From Phorcus lineatus (Eukaryota; Mollusca; Gastropoda; Trochida; Trochidae): a stretch of DNA of 64,000 bases. The stretch's first letter is position 1; the number at the start of each line of letters is the position of its first letter. The translations under genes and the position numbers were made by a program. The notes under the pieces were generated by a model. It saw nothing but the letters and a program-made list of their open reading frames with translations, ran no database searches and was not told the DNA's origin. Below, in pieces: positions 11,288 through 24,913 of the stretch. The stretch covers positions 18,947,645-19,011,644 of the forward strand of contig OV121088.1 in assembly GCA_921293015.1 (NCBI GenBank), read 5' to 3'.

Positions 11288-13908
11288 CTGTAGGAACCAA
11301 ACCACAAACAGTCAGCAATCCAACAGTTCCAACATTTTTTTATGTAAATAATTGACATTTCGTTGTAAAAAAACTTCAGTTGAATTGACTATAAGTCAAA
11401 AAAGATTTTGTAATTAGCACAGCTAAGGCATTATTGTTCTGTAACCTTAATTAAGAGTTGTGCAACTTTATAATTTCATATAATTGTAATGCCAAATATT
11501 ATTCAATTAGATATGTTTATACATTGTCATTTGCATATGTGTAAATAAAATAGAGCCATGGTCTCTTTAGCTAAAATCACGAGCAATTTTATCATGTTTG
11601 ATATTTAAGACTATAATGCATATAGTTCTCAAGGTGAAATAACCAGTCACCAAAATTGTCAAGTGTCAGTGCATTAGACCAAGATGACTTAATTTGAAAT
11701 TTATTAAACCAGATCATATTCCTTAAACCATGTTGCCAGGCTTAATTAATCACCAGGCTAGCGCCAATGGATCTTGGGAAGAAGTTGGAGGGAGGGACAG
11801 ATGCCAAACATCATGCTATGCTATAAGCCCAAAAATGGAAAACAAATTCTTATCAATATATAGCTGTGAGGGAGTAACTACCTTTTGATACATTTCCACG
11901 CTCTTATATTTATTGTCTTATATCTGGTGAAAATACTTTCAAGAAGCACGAAATGCATTTCAAAGCATTAAAATTAAAGCATGCTGGAAAACCAACATCT
12001 TACTTATATAATCTGACTTGCTCAGTATTGACCACCCATCATAAATTTAACATCAACCCAAACTGACATTTATCCTCACATATTGATTTAGTCTTTTTAT
12101 TTTCAATCATGTTAAAATCCTGTCAGTGACTAAGTAATTTAAAAACAATTCTTAACATGACTTGCTAAAAATTAGCGCTTAAAACTCTCTGCAGATCACA
12201 GTTCACTTTACTCATAATAGAGTAGAACTTCCACAGCTTCACTATGTCTTCTCCAACTTATACCCAGAGTTCACACAAGGAGGAACAACGTTTTCTACCT
12301 TTTCTATATTTGGTGGTACAGAAATTAAGCATATTTGAAAGTTCATGAACATAACTACTTGATAAATATCAGCATTACATTATGCCCCAATAGGGTTAAC
12401 GGCTGTAAGCAATATTTGCCGACATAAAGTTTCTTAACTGCCCCTCCCTTATTTTAAGGGTAGGAAATTAAATTTACACCGTTTTGTCTCAGTCCAACAA
12501 GCATGATTTTCCCAAAAATTAGATTCCTAGCAATAATTGTCCTGCACAAACGATGAATGAAGCTCTACCTATATTTGAAAGCGGGGTAAAGACCAAATCA
12601 ACACACTTGAGTCTCCAATATGGTCAAAACTTTAGCCTCCCTGTCAACTTTTAAAAATTTTAGTACACCATCCTTAAGAAGCATTCCCTACCATACCCTA
12701 ATTTTTAAAGGGTTTGACCATGCAAATTTTATATCTTAGTTTCCAACATCCTACAAATATGATATTTAAAAAAAATTCAAATTCCTATTTTTGAGGACTT
12801 GTCAGGAGCATGTTTATAATTTTAAGTCTCCGTGTAACAAAGATAAAAAATGTGCAATTTTTGGCTTCCCAAGTCATAGTATATTTTGAAGTTCTTATCG
12901 TTTCTGAGCAGAAGTCTTATGATTATGCCTGTCACATCCTTATAAGAGGGGGAGTCAGTCCCAAAGTTATAATCTTTGATGTCATTGGTGCAAGGAATCT
13001 CTAAAAACAATATCTGAATATGGAGTGCAGCAGTTCTGGTGGGGAAAAGGCAAACTTGAAAAGTTTATGGATGCTGTGTGACTGTTATTTTCAGGACATC
13101 GACCCATGCCATAAGCCGATTTTTCCTTGTATGCCTGATTAGCTAAAAGTACCACGTGAAATCAGGTTTTCAAAAATCTTTCTCACTTAATATTGTGGAT
13201 CTCCTTTTGCAGATCCTATCTTCTGAACAAGAGCAAAATATACCTGTACATGAGGGTGATGTAAAAGTGTGGTATTTCTGCAGTACATGCTGTAAATGTG
13301 ATATCTTTGCGGTCTTCAGGACATAGCAATTTTAATTATAGTTGTATGTAATTTTGTAGTTTTAACTAAGCGTTATTTTCAGAGTTAAAAAAACTGCATT
13401 GCAGTAAACAGATTTGAACTAAGTATTGTTTCAAACAGTAATACATTTCAGAGTTCAAAATACCTTATTTTTGAGGGAATGCTGTAATTTTAACCAAAAG
13501 AACTGACTTGAAGTTCAAAGTTTAATGTCAAACCTATACAGTATTAATTGCTTAGACCACTTCCTTTCTGTTTTAAAATGAAAATGGAGATGTGACACTT
13601 GGGCAATTTATTTTATTCTTCAAACATTACTTTCAGAACCAGTGATAACCTTTTAATCAACATTTTTGTTGAGGTGAGTTGTTTTCAAATAGTGTATGTT
13701 GAGGCTTGACCCCGAAATGGTAGAAGTGCCATAAGATGAGTTATCAATTATGCTGCTTCTTAGATCATTTTTTTTAAATACAATTTTAAGATACATCTCA
13801 TAATGATAGTTAGGATATTGAAAGATACATTACTAACTTGCTTATGAGATTCATGGCCTATAAAGAATTTCAGAAACTCATTTCTAACATTTCTAACCCT
13901 AAATCCTC
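11288..13908. other. Intron sequence, nothing recognised
   Basis: Intron between host exons 11 and 10, up to the DNA transposon at 13912. No coding or structural feature I can support. Two overlapping frames of about 62-64 codons near 12.8-13.0 kb mirror each other and are taken as chance. Confidence 0.5.
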
Positions 13909-13911
13909 TAA

Positions 13912-15656
13912 GGGACCGGTCATTTATTACAGGGGGGGGTGGGCCGGGGTTTTTTCTCTTTGGATTGTCTATAAAAATGTGGCCCTCCCCAACTCGTCGC
14001 AATTTTTTTCATGGCCCTTCCATTTTAAGCGTATTTTTTTTCTTGACCCTCCCCCAAATCATATCTACGAAAGTTCTTGAAATTGGTCTTTTGAAGATTT
14101 ATGGTCGGTTCTACATTCAAATTTTTTTTTTGATATTTCCAAAAGAGAAACTTCTTTAAGTAACGCTTAAAATAATGTTGAAAAAAACAACAGATTTACC
14201 CTTCCATTGATGGGTTTAACATGATATCTGGTCTATGATAATGGTCTATAGTGTTTTAAAATCATTTTTATTAGAACTTTTTTTTCACATCAACTGTTTA
14301 TCAAAATAGGTTTTGAATACTATTGCTTATAATACACACATATGTTTAACATAGTGTAAATTCTATCTTTAATTTTATCTTACTTTTAAGGCTCATTTTT
14401 CATTTATTTTTAAGATTCAAATCACAATGTCTTTTTTATCTTTAAATAACAAAATAGGTTAGCACTGAGGAAGAGAAGGAATTTCTTTTATGAATGATCA
14501 ACTTCTTTATTGAATTTACTTTCAACAAAGATAAAAAAGAGCTAAGATATTGCACTAGTTAAAAATTCCATCAAAATACATATCTGGCCCACATTATTCC
14601 ACTGAAAACTTGAAACAATGAATTCATAAGTTGATAAAACCATGGAAGGACCAGGTTGGGAGATAAGCTCTTGACATAATGATTTCTTTTAAAGCAAAAA
14701 AAAATTTTTTAAATCTATCTACAAACATTTTTAGAGTATAGGACCAAACAATGTAAAATGTCAAATCTTTACTTTATAGGAATTAAATCATCAAATTTCA
14801 TAACATTTAAACTGTTTGTGTATGAGTCTGATTAAAACAAATTTAACCGTCTACATTAAGTTTGTAGCACAAGAAATCTATAGAATTTTGAAGGTACATA
14901 ACATAAGGATAATAAAGGCACATCTAGGTTTCATATGTTACATTTCTTACATGTTACTTAATAGTTAAACAATAAAGTGTAAAACCAAAAAAGTATGGAA
15001 GCTTAAGTATGAATTTAAGATAGCAAATGTTCCCAGTTTTTGGAATATCAACATTGGAATTTATTTTTCTAAATATGCATTTAGATATTTTTCATCAGTA
15101 TGGCTATATTAACAAATTTGCACCAATCAAGCAATCTGCTTAAGTGTTACGGTTTCATAACTTTGTATCATTGAGAACGATTAATATAATCATTCAGATA
15201 TTAATAATTTGACTAGCTGTTTTAACTTTATGAGTCTTAGTTATCAAATATGCATCTTTGTTGTATAAATATAGCAAACACCTGTTAAATGCTTGTATAA
15301 ACTCTCAGTCCAACAGAACTACTTTTCTACTTTTTGTTCTACAAGAATAAAGAACAATGAATTGAGCAATGAATTCATGGTGATTTTGTTTATATAAGCA
15401 TGTGTTTTTTAAGAATATAAACCAATCTCGCTCATATTCTGGAATTTTTTTTCATTTGATAAGGCTTTATGATAATGTTTCAGCCCCACTTTCAATTGCT
15501 AAAGAAAGATGGTTTTATAACTGTCTATTTCAAAATGACCCTCCCCAACCTTTCGTAATTTTTTTCATGACCCTCCCCTAGTGGCTGTATATTTTTTTCT
15601 GACCCTCCCCTGAAAACCCCCGGCCTACCCCCCCCCTCTAATAAATGACCGGTCCC
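13912..15656. mobile_element. Non-autonomous DNA transposon, Harbinger-like ends
   Basis: The left end GGGACCGGTCATTTATTA and its reverse complement at the right end are matched for about 18 bases, followed by G-rich runs and repeated TGACCCTCCCC motifs pointing inward from both sides. It is flanked by TAA on each side (13909-13911 and 15657-15659). A 3-bp TAA duplication and GGG start fit the PIF/Harbinger superfamily. The 1.7-kb AT-rich interior has no transposase frame, so it would need to be mobilised in trans. Confidence 0.75.
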
Positions 15657-16068
15657 TAACCTTTGTAAATTCAAACCCTAAAAGGAAGTTATGCAAGATA
15701 TTCATATCACGCCAAATCTAGCTAAGTTGCGATTTGTAAATCTGCGATAAAATTGTGTCAGTGTTTTCTCTGCGATTAAAATGACCATATTTTACCAAAC
15801 TTTGACCACTGTGCTAACGTGTGCAGTAAATGTGTGGCATTCTAATTGAGTATATTATGTGGGATTTATGCAGAAAATAAAAACTACCACAATCTACCAC
15901 CTTTACCTTATCCAAATACTCCTCAGTGAGGTAAATCTTCAGTTTTTTTAAATCGGGAAATTTCTGCGGCATATTTGCAGTTAACTGCAGTAAATGTGTT
16001 TTTCCCATGTACAGGTAGCAACTGTAGGATTAACATAATGATTTTCAGCTCTGGAACTGAAAACTGAC

Positions 16069-16225
16069 CGTTGACACAAGGTGAGCCACGACACTCTGAA
16101 GGACACTGCTGGGTGAGGAGACCAGGGGCTGATTGCCACAGGGAAGTGTTGGTCTGCAGGGCGATCTCACACTGCTTTTTCACATCTTCTCTTGCCGCCA
16201 TCGGCCACTGTACATCCAAGGTGTT
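16069..16225 (-). CDS. VWDE-like gene, exon 10: helical linker and EGF start
   Basis: A 157-nt exon with acceptor CTGACAG and donor GTCAGT. It encodes a linker with a paired cysteine (KKQCEIAL) and then CPSECRGSPCVNG, the first four cysteines of an EGF-like module. The reading enters in phase 0 and leaves in phase 1, completing the Gly codon in exon 11. VWDE proteins have this linker-EGF order after the VWD domain. Confidence 0.85.
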
Positions 16226-17072
16226 CTGTCAGGGCACATGAAGACACAAAATTTATCTTTTGACACAGCATAGACCAAAATATCTATGAAAAAATTTGTA
16301 ACACACCTTAATTTTTGTGTAATATTCAATGTGCAACGTTCCATTAATACTGCCACTCTTAAACTAAACATGCTTTAATTCATATCATAAAATACAAGAT
16401 TTCTAACCTTATTTTAAACGCATTAATGCACACCAATATTTCGTAAACACAACGAATGCACACATACTGCATATCTCTCGATATTACTCACGATCCTCAC
16501 TTAAGTAATGTAATACCTCGTAAGTTATTTAACAGATATTCACGTATTCATGTAGTAAAGTTGAAGTATTTAATGAAACGTTGCATCAAATCCAAATGAA
16601 CTACAATATTAGAAATATTAAAATTTTGCCAATAACCAGAAAAGCGGAAACGCCAGCCGCTTTGGTCAATCTAATAACAATGCTTATGCTGTGTTACTAA
16701 ATCGGTTATTTTATAACATTGCTTTCATAAAACATATTTTATTCTTTGTTCTCAGTTCAGAGTTTAGGTAAATTCAGTAGCCGCACACAATAATAGTTCA
16801 GTCATTTTCAACTATCTATTATGTATCCGTTTGGTGCACAGCTAACCATAGATTTTTCATATGTCCAAGCCGACAGCGGCTGTCTTAACATTTTCATTGT
16901 TGATTGCAGGTCAATTGTAAAGAACGTAAGTATTTCATTGCATCGATAGAAAGCTTAAGTGAATGCATAAGTCCTCGTAAAGCTTAAATTAGCCAATTTA
17001 AACCGTAAAAGTGTGCAATAATGCCTTTAATGGTAATCAAATAAGTGAGTTCAAAGAAACCAGAATTAGTAC

Positions 17073-17237
17073 CTTTATGTCTTCCACGCATGATATCAAA
17101 GAATTCTCAAAGTTGACACCTGGGATATCGATACAGGACCGCACAAATTCCGGTTCCATCATGGCAGCTCTACACTTGGTCTCCTTGACATTGTTAACAG
17201 ACCAGCCCATACCTATAGCCTGGTCCCAGCCATTCTC
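17073..17237 (-). CDS. VWDE-like gene, exon 9: post-VWD linker
   Basis: A 55-codon, phase-0 exon (acceptor GTGTACAG, donor GTACTA). It encodes a Cys-containing linker (ETKCRAAM, VRSCIDIPG, LISCVEDIK) of the kind found C-terminal to the VWD domain in VWDE-like proteins. No catalytic motif; role is presumably structural. Confidence 0.8.
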
Positions 17238-17387
17238 CTGTACACATGCACACAATATGATACCAACATCAAGAAGCTATTTGTAATACACTCAAAAAAG
17301 GTTAGCATTGAGTGCACAACATGAAAAAGACATGAAAAGAGATGAGACATACTAAGATCAAGAAATGAATATGAAAGAAAGACAAAC

Positions 17388-17506
17388 CTTGATGCTGTCT
17401 CCGCCTGAAGGGTACTGGAATTCGGGATGGGTGAACAAGGACTCTGTCTCAATGCACTTGGTTGGATACAACGAATCATCTACTAGCTGTTTTGTAATGT
17501 CATCTC
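17388..17506 (-). CDS. VWDE-like gene, exon 8: post-VWD linker
   Basis: A 119-nt exon with acceptor TTTGCAG and donor GTTTGT. The first two bases complete a codon with the G left by exon 7. The product is acidic/polar with a single cysteine (PTKCIETESLF) and no recognised domain of its own. Confidence 0.75.
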
Positions 17507-17666
17507 CTGCAAATAGCCAACACATGCATTAGAATTTGTAAGGACAAACGGCTTGGAACTACGAAGATATGACCTTCGGAGGAGGTCCCGATGAAGTTCA
17601 ACCCAATGATTTGAAATTATCTTTAAAAAAAACATTGTTGAACATATGCACGAACAATTGACCTAC

Positions 17667-17821
17667 CTAGGAAGTCCTGAGGACAGAGTGTGAGATGATG
17701 TGAAGGTCCACAGTCATGAGTGAGGTCAGGTCTGCAGTAGCAATAAGTAGGCTGTTCCTCCCCCATCCCACTGGAATCCTCTGGACAGAACCCTGTGTAC
17801 AGACTGTCCTTCTCCTCCACC
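17667..17821 (-). CDS. VWDE-like gene, exon 7: Cys-rich after VWD
   Basis: A 155-nt exon bounded by GACTAG and GTAGGT. The product (DSLYTGFCPED, then YCYCRP, DCGP, LCPQD) continues directly from the VWD domain. The phase-matched acceptor at 17821 was preferred over an upstream AAG because only it keeps the joint open and places an Arg-Val-Glu join where VWDE relatives have their conserved SWR-V step. Confidence 0.75.
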
Positions 17822-18661
17822 CTAGTCACACCGCAATACTTAGTCTTCATATTCAGTGATTAATACAGACAACTGTCATTAGAAAATTATGGAACTCCCA
17901 CTAAACAAATATATTCTGCTACACATGCAGTTTTATAGAAACACGTGTTATATGTCATATATGATAACAACACAAAGAAATCACTGAAATCTGCTGAAAT
18001 TCCAGGTGAGTTAAAAATTCAAGCGATGTCTAAACATCCAGTCTTTAAATACCTGCAATATCAAAGGTATTTGAGTATTTGAGTATTTGATAGCCAAGTA
18101 AATTGTCTTTAAAAGTTGAACAATCAAGAAATTATTTCTGACGCAAAACAAATTACCTGAAACATAAAGTACCACAGCATAGAAAACTTCTGACTGCCCA
18201 TGATGGATGGGCTTATTACCAAATCAGCCAGTTCAGTGGTCAAGGAAATATTTTACTAATATTATTATTGAAACTCATAACCTTTAACAGATAGTTGCAA
18301 GTACTCATTTCCACTTCAAACTGAATTCAGAATTACTTGTTGATCAAGCCATGTGAATATATTTGGGAATTCATGTTTATGCAACACAGGTACAGCACTG
18401 ATTCTTGTAACTTTTGGCCTTTATCAATTCAAGTTTTAAAAAAAAAAGAAAAAAAGATCCTTTTCAAAGATAACCAAGACATCATTAACTGATTTTGAAA
18501 TAATTATGTTAATTCACTTCAATTATGCATTATAACACAATCAACAATCACATGTCATTCATTATCCCTTTACTATGTTGGGTCATACACCATAATGATA
18601 GATTACTAGACTACCAAAGACTGAGATACAAGAAGAATGTAGTGATGTGGTGTATGTGTAC

Positions 18662-18767
18662 CTCCAGGTCTGGGAGAACTGGTCTGGTGTGGTGTCCAAC
18701 TCATGCTCATGGTCCTCGGAGTCAGTCAGGTCATCAGAAGCATCAAAGTTGTATTTTCCGCACAGAC
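18662..18767 (-). CDS. VWDE-like gene, exon 6: VWD domain end
   Basis: A 106-nt exon (acceptor GGTGTAG, donor GTACAC). The product starts with GLCGKYNFDASDDLTDSED and ends FSQTWR. This is the classical GLCG-x-(D/N)-DLT segment of a VWD domain, with an acidic calcium-binding-like stretch. It completes the Gly codon started in the exon at 24802-24913. Confidence 0.9.
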
Positions 18768-19660
18768 CTACACCAGACCATGAAAGTTATGGACATTCAG
18801 TATGCCACAACAAAATATGTTATCAAAAGTGAAGCATCTCCACTAAATAATAACCAACCAAGATTATTTTCTATCATCTTCAAAGATTTTCAAGAATGAG
18901 AGCTTCTATGATTCTTTGTTATCTGGAGAAGACCAAGTCCTCCATGAGTCAGTGATGACTTACCATGAATGCTTTTAAATCTTTTTTTTATTACACAGAA
19001 TTTACCACGATTTTACATAGAGTCATGTACATGTAATATTCTTATTGATAATGAATGTACATCTTGTGTAAAATTATTACCTAATAAAAAATGAAAAAAA
19101 TTAGAAGGCAGAGAAGGATAGAGAAAAAGTGATAAGATAGGGGACAGATTAAAAAGGAATAAGTAGAGAAGCAGCCAGTCCATTTTTTCAATACATTTTC
19201 ATTATCTTCACCAAATATATATTTTTCAACATCATAGTGAAACTTTATAATTTTCTTAACTGGTTAAAGTTTAATTCTTTGGTCATACACTTACATCTGT
19301 AGATGCACTTTTTAATGATAGTATATTATATAAGAACTTGACAAGAATGTATCCTTGGGGTCGCCAAGAGAAATGAGAAGAGATTTAAATCAATATTATG
19401 ACCAGTTTCATTTTCAAATTATAACTGATTGTTTTCTAAAAGTAACTGCACTTTATAGCAGCTGTAGAGCAAGTGTTCAATCGTTTCATTTTCACATTCA
19501 CAAAAAGAGCACCGCTGATCATCACTTTGCCCAATGGCATTAGGGGGTAAACAAATTTACATCTTTGTTTGCAAAAAATTCATCAACGGGGTTTTCTAAG
19601 AAAGAACTGATATCAGATATATTGTCACTTCACAGTTCTACGTAACGGTTCACTCCCCTG
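18768..19660. other. Intron sequence, nothing recognised
   Basis: Intron between host exons 6 and 5, before the TACTCCCAGTTTGAC minisatellite. No supported feature. A 124-codon plus-strand frame at 18525-18899 overlaps exon 6 antisense and is a shadow. Confidence 0.5.
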
Positions 19661-20060
19661 ATGAGTACTCCCAGTTTGACTACTCCCAGTTTGACTTTTA
19701 CCAGTTTGACTACTCCCAGTTTGACTTCTCCCATTTTGACTACTCCCAGTTTTACTACTCCCAGTTTGACTTCTCCCATTTTGACTACTCCCAGTTTGAC
19801 TACTCCCAGTTTGACTTCTCCCATTTTGACTACTCCCAGTTTTACTACTCCCAGTTTTACTACTCCCAGTTTGACAACTCCCAGTTTGACTTCTCCCATT
19901 TTGACTACTCCCAGTTTGACTACTCCCAGTTTGACTTCTCCCATTTTGACTACTCCCATTTTGACTACTCCCAGTTTTACTACTCCCAGTTTGACTTCTC
20001 CCAGTTTTACTACTCCCAGTTTTACTACTCCCAGTTTTACTACTCCCAGTTTTACTACTA
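19661..20060. repeat. 15-bp minisatellite
   Basis: About 26 copies of TACTCCCAGTTTGAC and close variants (TTTTAC, TTCTCCCATTTTGAC). The 15-base period is a multiple of three, so long frames are open on both strands (TPSLT or KTGSS repeats). They have no other coding signal and are not called as genes. Confidence 0.9.
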
Positions 20061-20361
20061 ATGTGCACAAACGAATACTGACTCACCTTTCTCCTAGAAA
20101 TGTACTGTGTCAATAAAGTTGATTTCTCCCAATTTGCGTACTGTTTGAAATATACTTATAAGAGAGAGTCCAAGGTATCTTGCCTCACAATTACATACTA
20201 TATTTAAATTCAGAAAAGACAAAAATGTTGAGCCAATTTTGACGGATTCAAATGAGAAAATCAAAGTCTTTAATTGAAAAAATAAAATACAGGATATTTA
20301 GTATAAATATTTACCGCGATTATAAAATAACATAACAGGTTTTGGCATTCAAAGAGATTAC

Positions 20362-21600
20362 TTGTTTATGTTGAATAAACTGTATAACCACCTTGAAACT
20401 CCCAAATCTTACGCCCGTATTTTATTCGTGGATTTCTCATCTGCTTTTAACACAATCCAACCTCATCTCCTTGTCCGCAAGCTTGTAAACGTGAGTGTCG
20501 ACCCCTCTTTGATAAAATGGATAAGTGATTTTCTAACAAACAGGTCACAATCAGTTCGTGTCAATAATTGTCATTCTTCAACTGTTACTATTAATACCGG
20601 CGCTCCACAAGGGTGCGTTCTATCACCTGTTTTATTCACTACATATACAAATGATTGTGTTGCACATGATCCTTCCTGCTCAATTGTCAAGTATGCGGAT
20701 GATGCAGCTCTAATCGTTCTATTGAACTCTAATGAAGATGGATATCGTTCAGAGATATCGAATCTTTCTGACTGGTGCAAAGGAAATTTTCTTTATGTAA
20801 ATGTCAAGAAAACAAAGGAAATGATTTTTGATTTTAGAACCGGGGAAAAGTTGTTGGAACCTGTGAATATGAACAATACTCCGGTTGAAGTCGTATCAGA
20901 ATATAAATATCTAGGTACAATCATTGACAATAAGTTGACTTGGAATAGCAACACAACATCTTTGTACAAAAAATGCCAACAGAGACTCTACTTTATGAGG
21001 AAATTAAGATCTTTTGATGTTGATGTGAAATTGATGAAAATATTCTACACTTGCTTTGTGCAAAGCGTTCTTTCTTATGGCATTCAGTGTTGGTACGGCT
21101 CTCTCAGTCTTCAAAATAGAAACAGGATAATCAAGATTTTAAATATAAGCTCAAAGATTGCTGGCACCATACTTGAACATCCTGCGTCAATATATGATGA
21201 AAAAATGCTAACTCATGCACGTAAATTATTTCTGATCCAACACATGTCTTACACTCAGAATATTCTCTTTTGCCATCTGGAAAACGATTTAATGTTCCTT
21301 ACCATAGGTCAAATCGAACCAGGAAATCATTCATACCCTCGAGTATTACAATTTTAAACAAGAGTTCTGAACATGATATCAAAACTGCTTTGTGCAGCTT
21401 GTGTAATTATATAAATATGTATGTGTGTTGTTGTTTTTTTGTGTATCTATATTGCATTGCATAGTATTATCCTTCCATAGTATTGAATTCTTATTGTTCA
21501 GTTTTACATGTATCTTGTCATGCTCTGTCGGATGTAAGAAGAATTCCCTTCTGGGTAATAAAGTGTTATCTTATCTTATCTTATCTTATCTTATCTTATT
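20362..21600 (+). mobile_element. 5'-truncated LINE (CR1/L2/Rex1-like) with RT
   Basis: The frame at 20362-21357 encodes a reverse transcriptase: FVDFSSAFNT (palm A), TGAPQGCVLSP, KYADDAAL (YADD catalytic box) and VKKTKEMIFDF. Near 21275 the reading shifts frame and continues with a C-terminal SGKRFNVP...SFIPSSI segment typical of this LINE group. The element ends at 21559-21599 in (TTATC)n. The endonuclease and 5' part are missing, so this is a dead truncated copy. Plus strand, antisense to the host gene. Confidence 0.85.
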
Positions 21601-21952
21601 GGACATTAAAATCTTCTCAACATCATAAAGAGTCGTGAAATAAACATTTAATTGTTTTCTTTTGGTGTACAGTCCAATAATACATGATGTTATACATAGA
21701 TGGTGCATAAAACATAGACAATTTGATCATGTATCATGTACACTTATTAAAGCTTCATATTGTAGGATATTAGGATTTGTTTAGCTATGGCGTTAATTGT
21801 TCTCTGGGTAACAACTTACAGTAGTAATCTAGAACAGATGTGTTTTGTTTTTAAAACTGGGCAAACAAAGCATAAGTGTATGAGGGATCTTAAGTTCTTT
21901 CAAACCAAGTTTGGATAATTCCTCTGTTTAAGTCAATTTACCGACAAGGTTT

Positions 21953-24093
21953 TGTTTTTTTTTGGTTTTTTTTTTTTTTCATTTCCATTTTTTTACAGTA
22001 CATTTCCATATACATTCATAGACATTTAAATATGCGTTACATGGACATATCTTTCATTGTGTATTTTCATATGTCTAACAAACATAACAATACAGCTACA
22101 CAGCATCATGAATTTCTAAAAAGCAAATGGAGCGAAGACCAGAATGCATAAAATCTTGTAGGGTTGCAATTTGAAAAAGCAATTGATTTTGTTACTTGAT
22201 AATATTTTAATATTTCTTGTTTCAAATGTTTGAAATTTGGTTTCATTTGTCTAGTATTACATTTATATAACATTGCTTTTGTAATAAGAAGAATTGCATT
22301 TAAGGGGTTATTGTTTTCTCCTTTAAATCCAAATAGAATATTTTCTTCACTGAGAGCAATACTTCCCTCTACATAGTCTGAAATCCATTCTGATAATTGT
22401 CTCCATATTGCTTCTGCATACTGACAGGTAAATAGTACATGTGCAATAGTTTCCTCAAATTCATTACATAGCGAACAAACTGCTGAATCTACATATCCTA
22501 TCTTATACAGTATTTTATTTGTACTTAATATGTTATGTATAATTTTGAACTGAAACCATCTTAATTCACTACTTTGTGTACATCTTTTTGCCATTTGGTT
22601 GATATTTTTCCATTCAGTTTCATTGAATTGTTTGTCGAAATGATCTTCCCATTTCTGATATGTTTTCAATTTTGTAAATTTTGGGTTCAATAAAGTCTTG
22701 TAGAATGTTGAACAACCTTGTTGCTTTTTAATTGTTGATATATTATATGGTCGAAAAGGTCTATAAATGCAGTAGATACCTACTCTCCTGTTTTGTAAAA
22801 AGGAGGATATTGATTTCTTTACACCCATATACGTCAAGAAATCTGTTTTAAGGTCATATTTTTCAACAAAATTTTCATATTCATAGAATTTACCATCTTC
22901 ATCTATCATATCTGCAATAAAAGTAATTCCCTTTTTATGCCATTGCTGGATATAGATAGTGTCGTTACCAATCCTAATGTTATTATTGTACCAAATAGAT
23001 TTGGTCATTATTTCTTCATTACTTCTAGAGTCAATATCACAACTATTCAGATATAGTGACCATAAGGAAAGAACCTCTTTCCAGAATTTGTTATGAACAT
23101 TTGGAACAATTTGTTGTGTAATATATTTGGAGTCAGCTAAAAGAAGCATATCTATGTCTATAATATATTCCTGAACTAACCTTGTCCAAATTGCATTTAT
23201 CAAATATCAGTCTCTTCACCCAACTCAATTTTTGTGATGCAATAACTATATGTAAGTCAGGGACACTAATTCCCCCTAGTTCTGGTGGTAGTGACATAAC
23301 ATCTCTTTTAACTTTATCAGGTTTACCTTTCCAAATGAATTGGTAACACTTCTTCTGAAGATTATCTATAACTGTCCTGGGTGGGCTTGGGACACTACTA
23401 AATAAGTGATTTAGTTTTGGCAACAGTAGAGATTTTAGTACAACATTTCTTCCGAAAGGGGTTAAAATTCTCTTAGACCACATTGCCATTTCTTTTTCGA
23501 TACTATCAAATTTACCTAAATAATTTATTTTTATCATATTTTCTAACTCAACGTCAAACTCTATACCCAATAGCGTAAATTGGGTTTGAGACCAGTCTAA
23601 ATTCCATTCTTTACAAATCTTATATCTTGTTCGCTTTTTTGACCTAATCCAAATCAATTTGGTCTTATCAGCATTGATTTTTAAACCTGAAAATCTTGCG
23701 AAAAAGCTTAAAGTATTCATTGTTGCGTAGAGGCTTTTTTCTGATCCATCTAAAGTAAGTGTGGTATCATCAGCGAATTGTAATAGAAGAGTTAGAATAT
23801 TTCCCATTTGAATACCATGTATATTTTCGTTATTTCTAATCATAATTGCTAATATCTCTGCACATATAATAAATATATATGGCGATATTGGGTCACCCTG
23901 TCGGCAGCCCCTTGAAACTTTGAAAAAGGAACTTGCATATCCATTTACTATTACACAGGATTCTATTTCATCAAATAGTATCTTCACCCAGTTTGTTATA
24001 TCAGGCCCAAAATTAAAAAAATCAAGAACCTTTAACATAAAATTTCTTTCTACAGAATCAAAAGCCTTTTCAAAATCTATAAGTAATAATACT
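21953..24093 (-). mobile_element. 5'-truncated L1/Tx1-type LINE with target-site duplication
   Basis: Minus-strand frames 24098-23133 and 23203-22106 together encode a reverse transcriptase: LIDFEKAFDSV, GCRQGDPISPYIF, FADDTTL, then a C-terminal zinc-binding CSLCNEFEETIAH. A frameshift lies near 23.17-23.20 kb. The 3' end is a poly-A (T-run at 21953-21998 on the plus strand). The 10-bp sequence GACAAGGTTT occurs directly outside both ends (21943-21952 and 24094-24103), the expected target-site duplication. The 5' part is missing. Confidence 0.9.
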
Positions 24094-24801
24094 GACAAGG
24101 TTTCATCTCAGCTATTCAATACCTATTAGCATCTCATACATTTATTATGTTTTAACTGTCACATTTTCCAGCAACAACATATACCCAGTCAGAGATTTCT
24201 TTCTAATGGCGCTATGGCTGATGTAATGAGAGCACAGTTTTTCGAGGAGCTTGACAAGTGAAAACTGAACATGTCTGGACACTTTGTTGACTACTGGAAG
24301 TGTGCTGTTCTTCCAGATTTACAACTCATAAATGAATAAACCGAAAGAAAGAAATTTGATGGTTAGCAAGAAATAAAAATTTCCACCCTTTAAATTATAC
24401 GGTAGGAAACGGCATAAACACTGCTTAATCATACAATAATGTAAAACAAAGCTTGTTATGTTGTGAAATGTTATTTGAATGAATACAATGACAAAAATAC
24501 AATTTGTATTAAATTTCCCTCTCTTGAAGTACCCCAAAATAGGTTATTCATGGATACTGGAACAGTTCATCATCAACTGTTGGGGTGCTCAAACATGTGT
24601 TTGTATGTATACATGTGTAGTGCATAACTTGTGATAACACCTCTCCAAAATGAATATCTTATTAGTTTACTTTTTCTTTGTAACCCTCGATTTTGGAAGT
24701 TAAACAAAGTGAGATCATTACACGGATATAAACACAATTTGGATAAAGGGCCATCTGTTGATATTTTTTTGATCCATTTGATGTTTAGATATTTTACTTA
24801 C

Positions 24802-24913
24802 CACGAGTGCTGTTGACATCAGCAGCTGATGGGAGCAGCCACACATTCAGGAAGTTGTAGCCAGGAATAACACTGATCCCAACACGAACCTCAGTCCCAG
24901 TCGGGAACAGAAT
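24802..24913 (-). CDS. VWDE-like gene, exon 5: VWD domain
   Basis: A 112-nt exon with acceptor TTTTGACAG and donor GTAAGT. It encodes ILFPTGTEVRV and FLNVWLLPSAADVNSTR, which match the strand pattern just before the GLCG segment of a VWD domain. It enters in phase 0 from exon 4 and leaves one base for exon 6. Confidence 0.88.

Noticed and set aside
19625..20116. Long open frames of TPSLT, KTGSS and VVKLG repeats on both strands
   Set aside because: They are produced by a 15-bp minisatellite whose period is a multiple of three.
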